Positions 26,049 through 35,299 of a DNA stretch of 64,000 nt are shown piece after piece. The DNA lies in contig NZ_JAFBEE010000003.1 in assembly GCF_016908555.1 (NCBI RefSeq), positions 62,001-126,000 of the forward strand, given 5' to 3'. The DNA comes from Alkaliphilus hydrothermalis (GTDB lineage: Bacteria; Bacillota; Clostridia; Peptostreptococcales; Natronincolaceae). Each line of letters opens with the position of its first letter. Within the stretch, counting starts at the first letter, position 1. Under the pieces are notes generated by a model. The model was given only the letters and a program-made list of their open reading frames with translations. It ran no database searches and was not told the origin of the DNA. The position numbers were made by a program, and so were the translations under genes.

Positions 26049-26089
26049 CTGGAAGCACTCCTTTCAATTATAAAATCGAACCCTATAAC

Positions 26090-27880
26090 CTATTGCTTAA
26101 CAATAGATCTAAAAGGACATTTATCAATACAAACTCCACACTTGATACACTTGTCTTGATCAATTTGGTGTAGTAACTTCTTTTCTCCAGCAATTGCATC
26201 AACTGGACAAGCCTTCTTACAGATTCCGCATCCTTTGCAGGTTTCATCAATGACGATGCTTAATAGGGATTGACATACTCCCGCTGGACACTTCTTGTCA
26301 TGAATATGAGCTTCAAACTCTTCTCTGAAGTATTTAATAGTTGATAATACTGGGTTTGGAGCCGTTTGTCCAAGACCACATAAAGAAGAAACCTTGATGT
26401 TCTCTGCTAGTCTTTCTAGTTTTTCGATGTCGTCAGCTTCACCTTTTCCTTCAGTGATTCTATCTAAAATTTCCATCATACGCTTCGTACCGATTCTACA
26501 TGGAGGACACTTACCACAAGATTCTTCTACTGTAAAGTCAAGGAAGAATCTAGCGATATCCACCATACAGTTATCTTCATCCATTACAACCATACCACCA
26601 GAACCCATCATAGATCCTAATGCGATTAGGTTATCATAATCAATTGGTGTATCTAAATAGTCAGCAGTAATACATCCACCAGATGGTCCACCTGTTTGTA
26701 CTGCTTTGAAGGCTCTACCATTAGGAATACCGCCACCGATATCATATATAACTTCCTTTAATGTTGTTCCCATAGGGATTTCAACAAGACCTGTGTTATT
26801 AATCTTTCCACCTAAAGCGAATACTTTAGTCCCTTTAGACTTTTCTGTTCCGATGCTAGAGAACCAGTCAGCACCCTTTAGGATGATTTGAGGTACATTG
26901 GCATAGGTTTCAACGTTGTTTAATAGAGTTGGCTTGTTCCAGATACCCTTAACAGCTGGGAATGGTGGTCTTGGTCTTGGCATACCACGCTTACCTTCGA
27001 TTGAGTTGATTAATGCTGTTTCTTCTCCACAAACGAAAGCTCCTGCACCTAATCTAATTTCCATATCAAAGTTGAAGTCTGTTCCGAAGATATTCTCTCC
27101 TAAAAGACCAGCTTTTCTAGCTTCTTTAATTGCAATGTCAAGTCTTTCTACAGCGATAGGATACTCTGCACGGATATATACATAACCCATACTTGCTCCA
27201 ACTGCATAACCAGCAATAGCCATCGCCTCTACAATTGCATGGGGATCTCCCTCTAATACTGAACGATCCATGAAGGCACCTGGGTCACCCTCATCGGCGT
27301 TACAGGCAACATACTTTTGATCTCCTTGAGCTTTTGCAGTAAAGTCCCACTTTAATCCAGATGGGAATCCTCCACCACCACGGCCTCTTAAACCTGACTG
27401 CTTAATTACATCAATAACCTCTTCTGGCTTCATTTCAGTTAATACTTTTCCTAAAGCCTTGTATCCGTCAAATGCGATGTATTCTTCAATAGACTCTGGG
27501 TTGATAACTCCACAGTTTCTTAAGGCAACTCTTGTTTGGTTTTTGTAGAAATCTACTTCATCAACAGATCTGATTTGTCCATCAACAACTGCATCTTTAT
27601 ATAATAAATCAGTTACGATTCTTCCCTTTAACAAATGCTCTTCTGCAATTCTTTCAATGTCCTTTTCTTCAACACGGCTATAGAAAGCACCTTCTGGATA
27701 TACGATTACGATAGGACCAGCTTCACAAAGTCCAAAACATCCAGTCTTAACAACTTGAATTTCCTTATCCATTTCATGCTTCTTTAATTGCTCATCTAAT
27801 TTGTTAATAATTTTTTGACATCCAGATGATACACATCCTGTTCCTCCACATACTAACACGTGGGATCTAAATAGTTCCAT
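26090..27880 (-). CDS. hydB: Bifurcating hydrogenase subunit HydB (NuoF-like)
   Basis: A 596-residue NAD- and FMN-binding subunit. An N-terminal thioredoxin-like [2Fe-2S] domain (CGGTGCVSSGC, then KTGCFGLCEAGP) is followed by the NuoF core: GLRGRGGGGFPSGLKW, CNADEGDPGAFMDR and the C-terminal cluster ESCGKCPPCRIG. Two ferredoxin clusters end the protein (CKGCGICKKACP and CIKCGVCIDKCP). This architecture is that of HydB in trimeric or tetrameric bifurcating hydrogenases and of related NADP-reducing enzymes. It is 41 nt upstream of hydA. Confidence 0.95.
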   Translation of the reverse strand: MELFRSHVLVCGGTGCVSSGCQKIINKLDEQLKKHEMDKEIQVVKTGCFGLCEAGPIVIVYPEGAFYSRVEEKDIERIAEEHLLKGRIVTDLLYKDAVVDGQIRSVDEVDFYKNQTRVALRNCGVINPESIEEYIAFDGYKALGKVLTEMKPEEVIDVIKQSGLRGRGGGGFPSGLKWDFTAKAQGDQKYVACNADEGDPGAFMDRSVLEGDPHAIVEAMAIAGYAVGASMGYVYIRAEYPIAVERLDIAIKEARKAGLLGENIFGTDFNFDMEIRLGAGAFVCGEETALINSIEGKRGMPRPRPPFPAVKGIWNKPTLLNNVETYANVPQIILKGADWFSSIGTEKSKGTKVFALGGKINNTGLVEIPMGTTLKEVIYDIGGGIPNGRAFKAVQTGGPSGGCITADYLDTPIDYDNLIALGSMMGSGGMVVMDEDNCMVDIARFFLDFTVEESCGKCPPCRIGTKRMMEILDRITEGKGEADDIEKLERLAENIKVSSLCGLGQTAPNPVLSTIKYFREEFEAHIHDKKCPAGVCQSLLSIVIDETCKGCGICKKACPVDAIAGEKKLLHQIDQDKCIKCGVCIDKCPFRSIVKQ

Positions 27881-27916
27881 TGTTTAACCCCCTTATTCTA
27901 TAAGTTCCTATCCTAC

Positions 27917-28285
27917 TTACTTTTCAGTAGCTCCTATTGTATATTCATCAACAACTTTACCATTAACTATATGCTCTAAAATTACTTTTCTAGCTTTTTC
28001 AGCAGTCATTTCTACATAAGTTGTCTTTCCTTCGCCTTCTTTATATACTTCAACGATAGGCTCAAGTCGACAAACTCCGATACATCCTGTCTGAGTTACT
28101 GTAACGTTCTCTAGATTTCTCTTTTTAGATTCTTCAACAAGCGCCATTAATACTGGTCTAGCCCCTGCTGTGATACCACAGGTTGCCATTCCTACAACAA
28201 TTCTTGTACCTTTACGGTCTGTTCTAATATTAACTTTTTCTAAAGCAGCTTTACGAATTTGTTCTAATTCTTGAATAGATTTCAT
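27917..28285 (-). CDS. Small thioredoxin-like [2Fe-2S] hydrogenase-associated protein
   Basis: A 122-residue protein with a (2Fe-2S) ferredoxin-like fold. Cysteines lie in VGMATCGITAGA and in QTGCIGVCRLEP, giving the C-x(n)-C...C-x3-C pattern, although the first pair is reduced to one cysteine. It sits between hydC and hydB with short gaps, a position taken by HydD-type extra subunits in several acetogens and thermophiles. It may be an accessory electron-transfer subunit. ATG 28285 has GGGGGG 9 nt upstream. Confidence 0.8.
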   Translation of the reverse strand: MKSIQELEQIRKAALEKVNIRTDRKGTRIVVGMATCGITAGARPVLMALVEESKKRNLENVTVTQTGCIGVCRLEPIVEVYKEGEGKTTYVEMTAEKARKVILEHIVNGKVVDEYTIGATEK

Positions 28286-28304
28286 GCTTAAATGCCCCCC
28301 TTAA

Positions 28305-28778
28305 TTAATATTTTTCAACGATTCCTGGTACATCTGCTACTACTAATCTACCATATACGTCTTCATTAACTGTAAGAACTGGTGCTAAACCACAGGCTCC
28401 AATACATCTAGTTCCCTCAACTGAGAATTTACCATCTGGCGAAGTTCCTCCAATAGGAGCACCGGTTAATTCACTGATTTTATCAAGGATTGGTTGAGCA
28501 TTTTTTACATAACAGGCAGTTCCTATACAAACTCCAATTACGTACTCTCCTCTTGGCTCTAAAGTGAATTGGGAGTAGAAAGTTACTACACCGTAGATTT
28601 CACTAAGGGGAGTCTTTATTGCTTCTGAAATTTTCTTTTGTACTTCCAATGGAACACATCCGAAAATCTTTTGAGCATCATGTAATATTGGCATTAATGC
28701 TCCTTGTCTTCCTCGATTAGCTTCGATTGTCTTTTCAAGCTTCTGAAAGTTTTCTTCAGTAAAAATGTTTTTAGCCAT
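28305..28778 (-). CDS. hydC: Bifurcating hydrogenase subunit HydC (NuoE-like)
   Basis: A 157-residue NuoE/HydC protein with one thioredoxin-like [2Fe-2S] cluster: CIGTACYVKNA and then GTRCIGACGLAP. IYGVVTFYSQFTLEPRG is typical of the family. It feeds electrons to the HydB FMN region. It is the first gene of the operon. AGGAGGG lies 6 nt before ATG 28778, which I prefer over the TTG one codon earlier. The upstream region has two Rex-like sites. Confidence 0.93.
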   Translation of the reverse strand: MAKNIFTEENFQKLEKTIEANRGRQGALMPILHDAQKIFGCVPLEVQKKISEAIKTPLSEIYGVVTFYSQFTLEPRGEYVIGVCIGTACYVKNAQPILDKISELTGAPIGGTSPDGKFSVEGTRCIGACGLAPVLTVNEDVYGRLVVADVPGIVEKY

Positions 28779-28839
28779 CAATGTCCCTCCTAATTAAAAA
28801 TATTTAAGTAACTAAAATAATTTCATATATTTATGAAAA

Positions 28840-28868
28840 AATATACTTTGTTGTTAAATAATTAACCA
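28840..28868 (-). promoter_or_regulatory. Putative promoter of hydCDBA
   Basis: On the minus strand, TGGTTA (28868-28863) and TATATT (28845-28840) are spaced by 17 nt. The -10 matches five of six consensus bases; the -35 is weak. It overlaps the proximal Rex-like site, the layout expected for repression by blocking polymerase. Confidence 0.5.
28851..28868. promoter_or_regulatory. Rex-like operator, proximal
   Basis: TTGTTAA-ATAA-TTAACCA differs at one position from the Rex consensus TTGTTAAnnnnTTAACAA. Rex is the NADH/NAD+-sensing repressor of Gram-positive bacteria. The site lies 73 nt upstream of the hydC start and overlaps the putative promoter. Confidence 0.7.
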
Positions 28869-28891
28869 GAACAGGCTTATGAAAACCTCTT

Positions 28892-28909
28892 GGTATTTTG
28901 CAAAATACC
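28892..28909. repeat. Perfect 18-bp palindrome upstream of hydC
   Basis: GGTATTTTGCAAAATACC is identical to its reverse complement with no loop. It lies between the two Rex-like sites, about 115 nt upstream of hydC. It could bind a dimeric regulator; the regulator is unknown. Confidence 0.6.
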
Positions 28910-29042
28910 CTAGTTAATTGTCAGAATTTTTGCCATTTTCTGCATCAATGCTGATTTTGTCTTTCACCGCTTTAATTATATAACAATCCTTTATGTATAT
29001 CAATTATTATTTAGGAAATAATACGATTAATTTTATGAAGAA

Positions 29043-29060
29043 TTGTTAATAATTAAACAA
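29043..29060. promoter_or_regulatory. Rex-like operator, distal
   Basis: TTGTTAA-TAAT-TAAACAA differs at one position from the Rex consensus. It lies 192 nt further from hydC than the proximal site. It could allow looping, or serve another promoter. Confidence 0.5.
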
Positions 29061-29223
29061 ACTTTTCCCACATGAATAGTATAATAAACTCAGAAGAAAT
29101 GTGCAATAAAAAATCTTTGTCAATTATCTGCCTAATATCCCTTCCCCTTATACTAATATTAACTAATAATTTATAGTGTTTAAGGATTTTTCTTAAAATG
29201 CTTTTCACGTATTTGAGTTTCAT

Positions 29224-29264
29224 ATAAAAAGTCCTTCGAAGCATACAATACTTCGAAGGACTTT
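29224..29264 (-). terminator. Terminator of pepF
   Basis: A 14-bp stem, AAAGTCCTTCGAAG (29228-29241) with CTTCGAAGGACTTT (29251-29264), is followed on the minus strand by TTATATG after three more T. It lies about 70 nt past the pepF stop. Confidence 0.85.
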
Positions 29265-29336
29265 GTTTAATATTTAACTATATAGTTTTACTGGACAAGT
29301 ATAAACCCTCAAAAATCTCAGAAGAGGCCAAATCCT

Positions 29337-31136
29337 TTATTTATAACTAGATTTTGTAGCTACTTCATCAGCTAATTTAATAAATTTTTCGATGTCTTTT
29401 TCAATTAAACTTAATGAACTTTTCCAGAAGTCCTTTGAAGCCACATCGATTCCAGCCATTTTAGCTACATCTCTAACAGAATTCTTTCCTGTAGCCGCTA
29501 ACAATTGGTCGTATTCTTCTATGAAGCTTTCTCCTCGTTTTAAGTACTCTCCATAGATTCCTAATGCAAATAATAGTCCGAAGGCATATGGGAAGTTGTA
29601 GAAATTACGATCTGCACTATAGTAGTGGGATTTATTTACCCACATATATGGGTGAAGATAATCTTCGTCTAATCCTTTACCATAGGCTTCTTTTTGTGCC
29701 TGAATCATCAATTCATTTAGACGATCAACTGATAAAGCGTAACTCTTTCTTTCCTCAAATAGAGCAGATTCAAATAAGAATCTACTGTAAATATCTACAA
29801 TAATCTGGCCTGAATGGGATATTGAGCTTTCAAGTATACTAAAAGCTTCTTCTTTAGTGGCTTCCTTTAGGGCTGCATTTGTGATGATTGTCTCTGCAAA
29901 TATCGAGGCAGTCTCAGCTAAAGGCATTGGATAGGTAGTATTTAGAGGACTTTCCTCCACTAAGCAAGAACCATGATATCCATGTCCTAGCTCATGGGCT
30001 AATGTACTAACATTTTTAAAGGTTCCATCAAAGTTAAGTAGGAATCTGCTTTCCTTTATTGGGTGTAGATTAAAGCAGAAAGCCCCGCCCCTTTTACCCT
30101 TTCTTGGCTCTACATCGATCCAGTTGTTCTCAACTGCCTTTTTAGCATAGTCGGCAAGCTTTTGGCTAAAGGACCCAAAATGCTTGATGACATAATCAGT
30201 AGCTTCTTTATAAGAATATTTTTTATCGAAGGAACCCATTGGTGCCATTAAATCATAGAAGGGTAATCCCTTCTTATGGCCTAATAACTCAGCCTTCTTT
30301 AGATAGTATTTATGAAAACTTGGAAGACTTTCCTTCATTGCCTCCAGCATTGAATTCAAGATTTCTTCCTCCATACGGCTCCCTAATAAAGTTTCCTCTA
30401 ATGGGGACTTGTAACCCCTTAAGGAAGTTGATGTGATGACCTCCCCCTTTATCCCATTCAGAGCAGCGGCTGAAGCCTCATCCACCATCTTGTATGCCTT
30501 CAATTCCGCTTCATATGCGATTTTCCTAGTATTTGCATCAGATACGTACGCCATGTTTCTGATGGCTGGTAAAGGTAATTCTTTCTCTTCACCATTGATT
30601 GTAATTGGTACCATTAATGTTGAGATTAATAGTTCTTGAAGCTTTTTCCAGGATTTAGATCCTGTATTGCTCATTTTACTAATAATTACTTCTTCTGCTT
30701 CACTCAAAAGATATTGATTTTTTTCATTCATTTCTTTTATGAAGAACTCATGCTCTTTAGTTAAGTCAGAAGCTTGAATTAATTCATCTAAATTGTCTAG
30801 TCTTCCTACCCACTTCTGGAAGGCAACGATGATTTTCGTTAACTCCGATTGCTTTTGCTCCAACTGATTAAGATATTTTGGTGCAATTGGGTGGGTTGCT
30901 TCAGTACTCATGGTAAGAAGCGTAAAGGCAAAAAGCTTGTGGAAGGTACTTTTATATACACTGAATTTCTTTAGGAAGGTCTCCATCTTTACAACAGGAT
31001 TAGACGTATCTCCTAGCTCTTTGTCAATCCAGTTATTCATTTCTTCAAGCATTGCCGTCACTTTTGCTAAGTCCTCTTTAAAGCTGTCATCTTCAAAAGA
31101 TGGGTAAAGTTCCTTCAAACTCCATTTTAACTCCAT
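29337..31136 (-). CDS. pepF: Oligoendopeptidase F
   Basis: A 599-residue zinc metallopeptidase of family M3B that cleaves short peptides in the cytosol. The zinc motif HELGH lies at about residues 381-385 in STLAHELGHGYHG, with AETASIFAE supplying the third ligand downstream. The length and the long helical N-terminal half fit PepF. AAGGAGG precedes ATG 31136. It has its own terminator and no co-transcribed partner. Confidence 0.95.
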   Translation of the reverse strand: MELKWSLKELYPSFEDDSFKEDLAKVTAMLEEMNNWIDKELGDTSNPVVKMETFLKKFSVYKSTFHKLFAFTLLTMSTEATHPIAPKYLNQLEQKQSELTKIIVAFQKWVGRLDNLDELIQASDLTKEHEFFIKEMNEKNQYLLSEAEEVIISKMSNTGSKSWKKLQELLISTLMVPITINGEEKELPLPAIRNMAYVSDANTRKIAYEAELKAYKMVDEASAAALNGIKGEVITSTSLRGYKSPLEETLLGSRMEEEILNSMLEAMKESLPSFHKYYLKKAELLGHKKGLPFYDLMAPMGSFDKKYSYKEATDYVIKHFGSFSQKLADYAKKAVENNWIDVEPRKGKRGGAFCFNLHPIKESRFLLNFDGTFKNVSTLAHELGHGYHGSCLVEESPLNTTYPMPLAETASIFAETIITNAALKEATKEEAFSILESSISHSGQIIVDIYSRFLFESALFEERKSYALSVDRLNELMIQAQKEAYGKGLDEDYLHPYMWVNKSHYYSADRNFYNFPYAFGLLFALGIYGEYLKRGESFIEEYDQLLAATGKNSVRDVAKMAGIDVASKDFWKSSLSLIEKDIEKFIKLADEVATKSSYK

Positions 31137-31232
31137 AAGTAAATAGCCTCCTTAAAAATATTTCGCATTACTTATTATTTCGATACACTTAGCAATATTC
31201 CTTTTAAATAATAAATAAATTTAGAATAATCT

Positions 31233-31256
31233 AAAAGAAACCCTACAGTGGATTTC
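31233..31256 (-). terminator. Probable terminator of the uvrC-hprK-glucokinase operon
   Basis: On the minus strand GAAATCC (31256-31250) pairs with GGGTTTC (31243-31237), including one G-U pair. TTTTAG follows. It lies 44 nt past the ROK gene. Confidence 0.6.
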
Positions 31257-31299
31257 CTCAATTTTAATACTATTAGTTTACGCCAGCTTTTTACTCGCC

Positions 31300-32268
31300 C
31301 TAGGAGCTTATTTGAATTCTTTTTTCAGCCAACATTGCGGCTCCAATAATCCCTGCATCATTCATTAATTCCGCGATAGCAAGTCTACATTTCATCTTTT
31401 CTGATTTAAAGAAAATGTATTTTTCAACTTCGTTATTTAATAAATTCAACAGGTAATCTCCAGCCTTTGACAACCCACCCCCAAGGGCAATTACATCTGG
31501 ATCGAGAATGTTATTGATGTTTGCAACCCCTATGGCTAGGTACTTTACCAGTCGTTGAACAGCTTTTTGTGCCAATTGATCCCCTTCTTTAGCTGCGTCA
31601 AAGACATCCTTTGCTTCTAACTTGTCTAAGTCTTCCTGGCATTTGGTGCATAAAATACTTTCATGTTGTCCCTCTTGTAGTAGTTTCTTCGTGTAATTCA
31701 CCAATGCTGTAGCAGAAGCAAAGGTTTCCAGACACCCATTACTGCCACAATTGCAGTCGTAATAGTTTTCTCCAACAATCATATGCCCCAGTTCGCTTCC
31801 AAGTCCATGACTCCCACTATAGGGTAGATGATCAATAATGATCCCTCCCCCTACCCCTGTTCCTAGGGTGATTAAAACACTGTTCTTTACCCCCTTCATG
31901 CTCCCCACTGCCGATTCTCCAATTGCCCCCATGGTGGCGTCATTCTCCACAAAGATTTCTAGACCTGTAATCGCCCTTAGTCTTTTACCAAAGGGAACAT
32001 TGGTCCAGTAAAGATTAACAGCCGAGTAGACCATTCCTTCCCCATCACAGACCCCCGGTATTCCCACACCCACTGCTTTAATATTTTTTTCCTCAATTCC
32101 TCCAGCATTGACTAATAGCTGAACCAATCTATAGATGGCTTGACATACCCCTTCAAAACCCTCTGATACTGGAGTCTTGATACGCTGTTTTGCAAGAACT
32201 TCACCATCTTCTTTGAAAAGTCCCCCTTTTATTTCAGTACCACCTAAATCTATACCTATTAAATACAT
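31300..32268 (-). CDS. glcK: ROK family glucokinase
   Basis: Phosphorylates glucose with ATP. The 322 residues show the phosphate-binding IDLGGTEIKGGLF (about residues 5-17), the ENDATMGAIGE catalytic region, TLGTGVGGG, and the ROK zinc motif CNCGSNGCLE. The GlcK assignment follows from overall similarity; other ROK sugar kinases cannot be fully excluded. It starts 46 nt after hprK on the same strand, so sugar kinase and catabolite-repression kinase are probably co-expressed. AGGGGGGAG precedes ATG 32268. Confidence 0.85.
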   Translation of the reverse strand: MYLIGIDLGGTEIKGGLFKEDGEVLAKQRIKTPVSEGFEGVCQAIYRLVQLLVNAGGIEEKNIKAVGVGIPGVCDGEGMVYSAVNLYWTNVPFGKRLRAITGLEIFVENDATMGAIGESAVGSMKGVKNSVLITLGTGVGGGIIIDHLPYSGSHGLGSELGHMIVGENYYDCNCGSNGCLETFASATALVNYTKKLLQEGQHESILCTKCQEDLDKLEAKDVFDAAKEGDQLAQKAVQRLVKYLAIGVANINNILDPDVIALGGGLSKAGDYLLNLLNNEVEKYIFFKSEKMKCRLAIAELMNDAGIIGAAMLAEKRIQISS

Positions 32269-32314
32269 TCTTGCTCCCCCTACTACTATATCTACTTTTG
32301 ATTGTTCTCCACAG

Positions 32315-33259
32315 CTATTCTTGCCTTGATAATTGATCCATTAACCGTTTGTCAAACTCCTTTGCGGCATGATACCCCATTTCCTTTTGTCTACAATTTC
32401 TTGCCGCCACTTCAATGAGTAGAGCAATATTTCTTGCAGGTTTGATAGGGATTACCACTTCATTCACCTTAATTTCAAGAATTTCCCGATGGTTATCTTC
32501 TAAGCCAAGACGATCGTATGCTTTTTCCGAATCCCATTCCTCTAGATGAACCACCATATCTATTTGGGTCTGTTCCTTAATAGCCCCTACTCCAAAAAGA
32601 CTCTTAATATCCATTAGTCCGATCCCACGAACCTCCATCATGTGACGAATCAACTCTGGAGCAGTACCGATAAGGACCTCATTTCCGATTTTCTTTATTT
32701 CCACAGAATCATCCGCCACCAGTAGGTGTCCCCGTTTAATCAACTCTACTGCCGTCTCACTTTTACCGATCCCACTCTTTCCTGTTATTAGTATCCCTAC
32801 CCCATAAATGTCCATCAGCACTCCATGAAGGGTTACTGTTGGGGCTAGTTTATCCTCTAGGTAATTTACTAGCTTACTAATCAATTTCGTTGTATTATGG
32901 CTACTTCTCAGGATTTTCCGTTTGTATTTTTCAGCCGCCACCAGCATTTCATCATGTACCTCTAGATCTCTACTGATGATAATACAAGGGAGATCATAGG
33001 ATAATAGTCTATCAAATCGTTCTTGTCGCAGCTCTGGGGATAAAGTATTTAAATAATAATGCTCCACTTTTCCGATGAGTTGTATCCTCTCATAGGCAAA
33101 ATAATGAAAGAAACCTGCCAACTGGATGCCAGGCCGATTCAGCTCTGTAGTGGTAATATAACGGATTTCATTTGGAGGACAATTAATCTCCTCCAGCTTT
33201 AAATCTTCAATCATTTTTTTTACAGTGATGGATTTAACCCTATTATCCCCATTAGTCAT
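32315..33259 (-). CDS. hprK: HPr kinase/phosphorylase
   Basis: Phosphorylates HPr on Ser46, and reverses it, to control catabolite repression. The Walker A motif GKSGIGKSE lies near residue 155, followed by HLLVADD and the signature region ELIRHMMEVRGIGLMDI. Length is 314 residues from ATG 33259. I chose this start because AAGGAGG lies 8 nt upstream; the frame opens 7 codons earlier. It overlaps the end of uvrC by 8 nt, indicating coupling. Confidence 0.95.
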   Translation of the reverse strand: MTNGDNRVKSITVKKMIEDLKLEEINCPPNEIRYITTTELNRPGIQLAGFFHYFAYERIQLIGKVEHYYLNTLSPELRQERFDRLLSYDLPCIIISRDLEVHDEMLVAAEKYKRKILRSSHNTTKLISKLVNYLEDKLAPTVTLHGVLMDIYGVGILITGKSGIGKSETAVELIKRGHLLVADDSVEIKKIGNEVLIGTAPELIRHMMEVRGIGLMDIKSLFGVGAIKEQTQIDMVVHLEEWDSEKAYDRLGLEDNHREILEIKVNEVVIPIKPARNIALLIEVAARNCRQKEMGYHAAKEFDKRLMDQLSRQE

Positions 33260-35201
33260 TAATCCTACCTCCTTCGTCATTTGACGGAGTTTCTTCTATC
33301 TTTTCTTCTTTTCTCTGCACTTCCTTTTGATTTACAAAGTATTCAAATACACTATTGGCTACCTTCTTATTCATTCCCTCCACCTGCATCAAATCCTCTA
33401 GGGAGGCATTTTTAATCTTTGTAATGTCTCCAAAATGTTTCATTAGAGCCTTTCTACGGGCTTCACCAACACCACTAATGTCCTCTAGCTCCGAATGGAG
33501 CATGTTCTTTTTCCGTAAAGTCTTGTGGTAGGTAATGGCGAAACGGTGAACCTCCTCTTGAATCTTGTAGATCAAACGGAACAAAGGCGATGTCTTTTCT
33601 AATATAATTTCTCTGCCCTCATAGGCAAGTCCTCTGGTTTTATGCTTATCATCTTTAATCATTCCACAAACAGGGATGTCGATATTCATTGCCTCCAATA
33701 CTTTTTTTACGCTGGTGACTTGTCCAAAGCCCCCATCCACCATGATTAGGTCTGGGAATACTAAGAACTTCCCCTCCGTCATGGAGATTTCCCCCGTTAG
33801 AAGTTGTTCTGTCTCCAGTAGTCCCCTTGAAAATCTTCTTTGCAGGATTTCCTCTAAACTACCATAGTCATTTGGTCCAGTAATGGTCTTAATCTTAAAC
33901 CTTCGATAATCACTATATTTGGCTTTTCCTCCCTCAAAGACAATCATAGAGCCAACCGATTGTAGACCGCTGATATTGGAAATATCGTAGGATTCAATTC
34001 GATTTGGAAATTCATCAATCCCCAGTAAATCCTGCAACTCAATAAGTTCTTCCCTCTGGTCTTTAATTTCTGCCTTTGTTTTTCTAAAGGACTGTAACTG
34101 TAGCAAAGTAGTGGCGGCATTTTTCTTTGCCATTTCCAATAGCTCCTTCTTGTCTCCCCTTAGGGGTACTTTGATTTGGACTTTGCTTCCTCGTTTGCTA
34201 CTTAACCATTCTTGAAGAATTTCTTCCTCCTGTAGACTTTCCTCCATTAATATTTCCTTTGGAATGTAATCCATTTCGTTATAGTATTGCTTCATAAAGG
34301 CAGTTAATAAATCGTCCCTTGACTCCCCTTCATTGGAGGTCAATGTAAAGGGCTCCCGATGAATCAATTTACCTTCACGGATTAGTAATACCACCCCACA
34401 GTTGAACTCTGCTCCACTGGCCATTGCAATAATATCCTGATCAAGCCTTGGATTGGTGGAGACGACTTTTTGCTTTTCAAAGGTACTTTCCAATGCGATC
34501 AATTGATCTCGATAGGTGGCAGCCTGTTCAAAATCCATATCGACGGCAGCTTCCTTCATTTTTATGTTAAGCATTTTGATTAGCCCTGACTCCTTACCAC
34601 TTAAGAGGATAATGATTTCTTGAATCATTTGAAGGTATTCTGCTTTGCTTTCTTCCCCTCTACAGGGTCCGATGCACTTCTTTATATGATAATTCAAGCA
34701 GGGTCTTTCTTTTCTTTCTATCATTTTTGCTATATTTTTTTTGCAATTTCGTATAGGATAAAGCTGATGGATAATTTCTATGGTCTGGTTGAGGGCTCCA
34801 ATATTGGTATAGGGACCAAAGTACTTTCCCTTGTCCTTGGCGATTTTTCTAACTTTAATAACCCTCGGGTATTCTTCATTTAAGGTTACTTTAATATATG
34901 GATAGGTTTTATCATCCCTTAATAGGACGTTGTATTTGGGCCTGTATTTTTTGATTAGATTACACTCTAGGATTAGGGCCTCCAGCTCTGAGTCGGTGAC
35001 GATATACTCAAAGTTGTTAATATTGGAAACCATAGCCCGTACCTTTGAGGCATGATTTTTGCTGGACTGGAAATATTGCCTTACCCTATTTTTTAGGGAG
35101 ATGGCTTTTCCTACGTAGATCACTTCTTGATCTATGTTTTTCATGATATATACACCAGGTCGCTCTGGTAGTATTCTTAGTTGTTCTTTTAAGTCAAACA
35201 T
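33252..35201 (-). CDS. uvrC: Excinuclease ABC subunit C
   Basis: The dual-incision nuclease of nucleotide-excision repair. It has an N-terminal GIY-YIG domain (RPGVYIMKN, VIYVGKA), a Cys-rich linker (CLNYHIKKCIGPC), a UVR motif, the RNase H-like second nuclease domain (ESYDISNISG, FPDLIMVDGGFGQ) and a C-terminal helix-hairpin-helix (LEDISGVGEARRKALMKHF). Length is 649 residues from ATG 35201, which has AAGGGGG 8 nt upstream; the TTG at 35219 lies before that site. Unlike uvrB-uvrA, I see no LexA box upstream. Confidence 0.95.
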   Translation of the reverse strand: MFDLKEQLRILPERPGVYIMKNIDQEVIYVGKAISLKNRVRQYFQSSKNHASKVRAMVSNINNFEYIVTDSELEALILECNLIKKYRPKYNVLLRDDKTYPYIKVTLNEEYPRVIKVRKIAKDKGKYFGPYTNIGALNQTIEIIHQLYPIRNCKKNIAKMIERKERPCLNYHIKKCIGPCRGEESKAEYLQMIQEIIILLSGKESGLIKMLNIKMKEAAVDMDFEQAATYRDQLIALESTFEKQKVVSTNPRLDQDIIAMASGAEFNCGVVLLIREGKLIHREPFTLTSNEGESRDDLLTAFMKQYYNEMDYIPKEILMEESLQEEEILQEWLSSKRGSKVQIKVPLRGDKKELLEMAKKNAATTLLQLQSFRKTKAEIKDQREELIELQDLLGIDEFPNRIESYDISNISGLQSVGSMIVFEGGKAKYSDYRRFKIKTITGPNDYGSLEEILQRRFSRGLLETEQLLTGEISMTEGKFLVFPDLIMVDGGFGQVTSVKKVLEAMNIDIPVCGMIKDDKHKTRGLAYEGREIILEKTSPLFRLIYKIQEEVHRFAITYHKTLRKKNMLHSELEDISGVGEARRKALMKHFGDITKIKNASLEDLMQVEGMNKKVANSVFEYFVNQKEVQRKEEKIEETPSNDEGGRIND

Positions 35202-35227
35202 CCAATTTGCCCCCTTCAAATAATCAG

Positions 35228-35256
35228 TTGAAGTTTCACATATTTTTGGTTACAAT
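35228..35256 (+). promoter_or_regulatory. Promoter of the membrane protein gene at 35300
   Basis: TTGAAG (35228-35233) and TACAAT (35251-35256) are separated by exactly 17 nt, about 44 nt upstream of the ATG. It lies in the divergent gap between uvrC and this gene. Confidence 0.65.
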
Positions 35257-35299
35257 AAACAGTACATAAGAAAATCGTAATATTCAGGAGGTTGTGTTC

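Larger units (their letters stand above)
28779..29223. other. Regulatory gap upstream of hydC, without a convincing gene
   Basis: This gap carries the putative hydC promoter, two Rex-like sites and an 18-bp palindrome, listed separately. A 63-codon frame at 29053-29244 has no ribosome-binding site and runs into the pepF terminator, so I do not call it. Confidence 0.7.

Noticed and set aside
29053..29244. 63-codon frame on the minus strand upstream of hydC
   Set aside because: No ribosome-binding site, very rich in Leu, Ile and Lys as chance AT-rich frames are, and its start lies in the pepF terminator stem.
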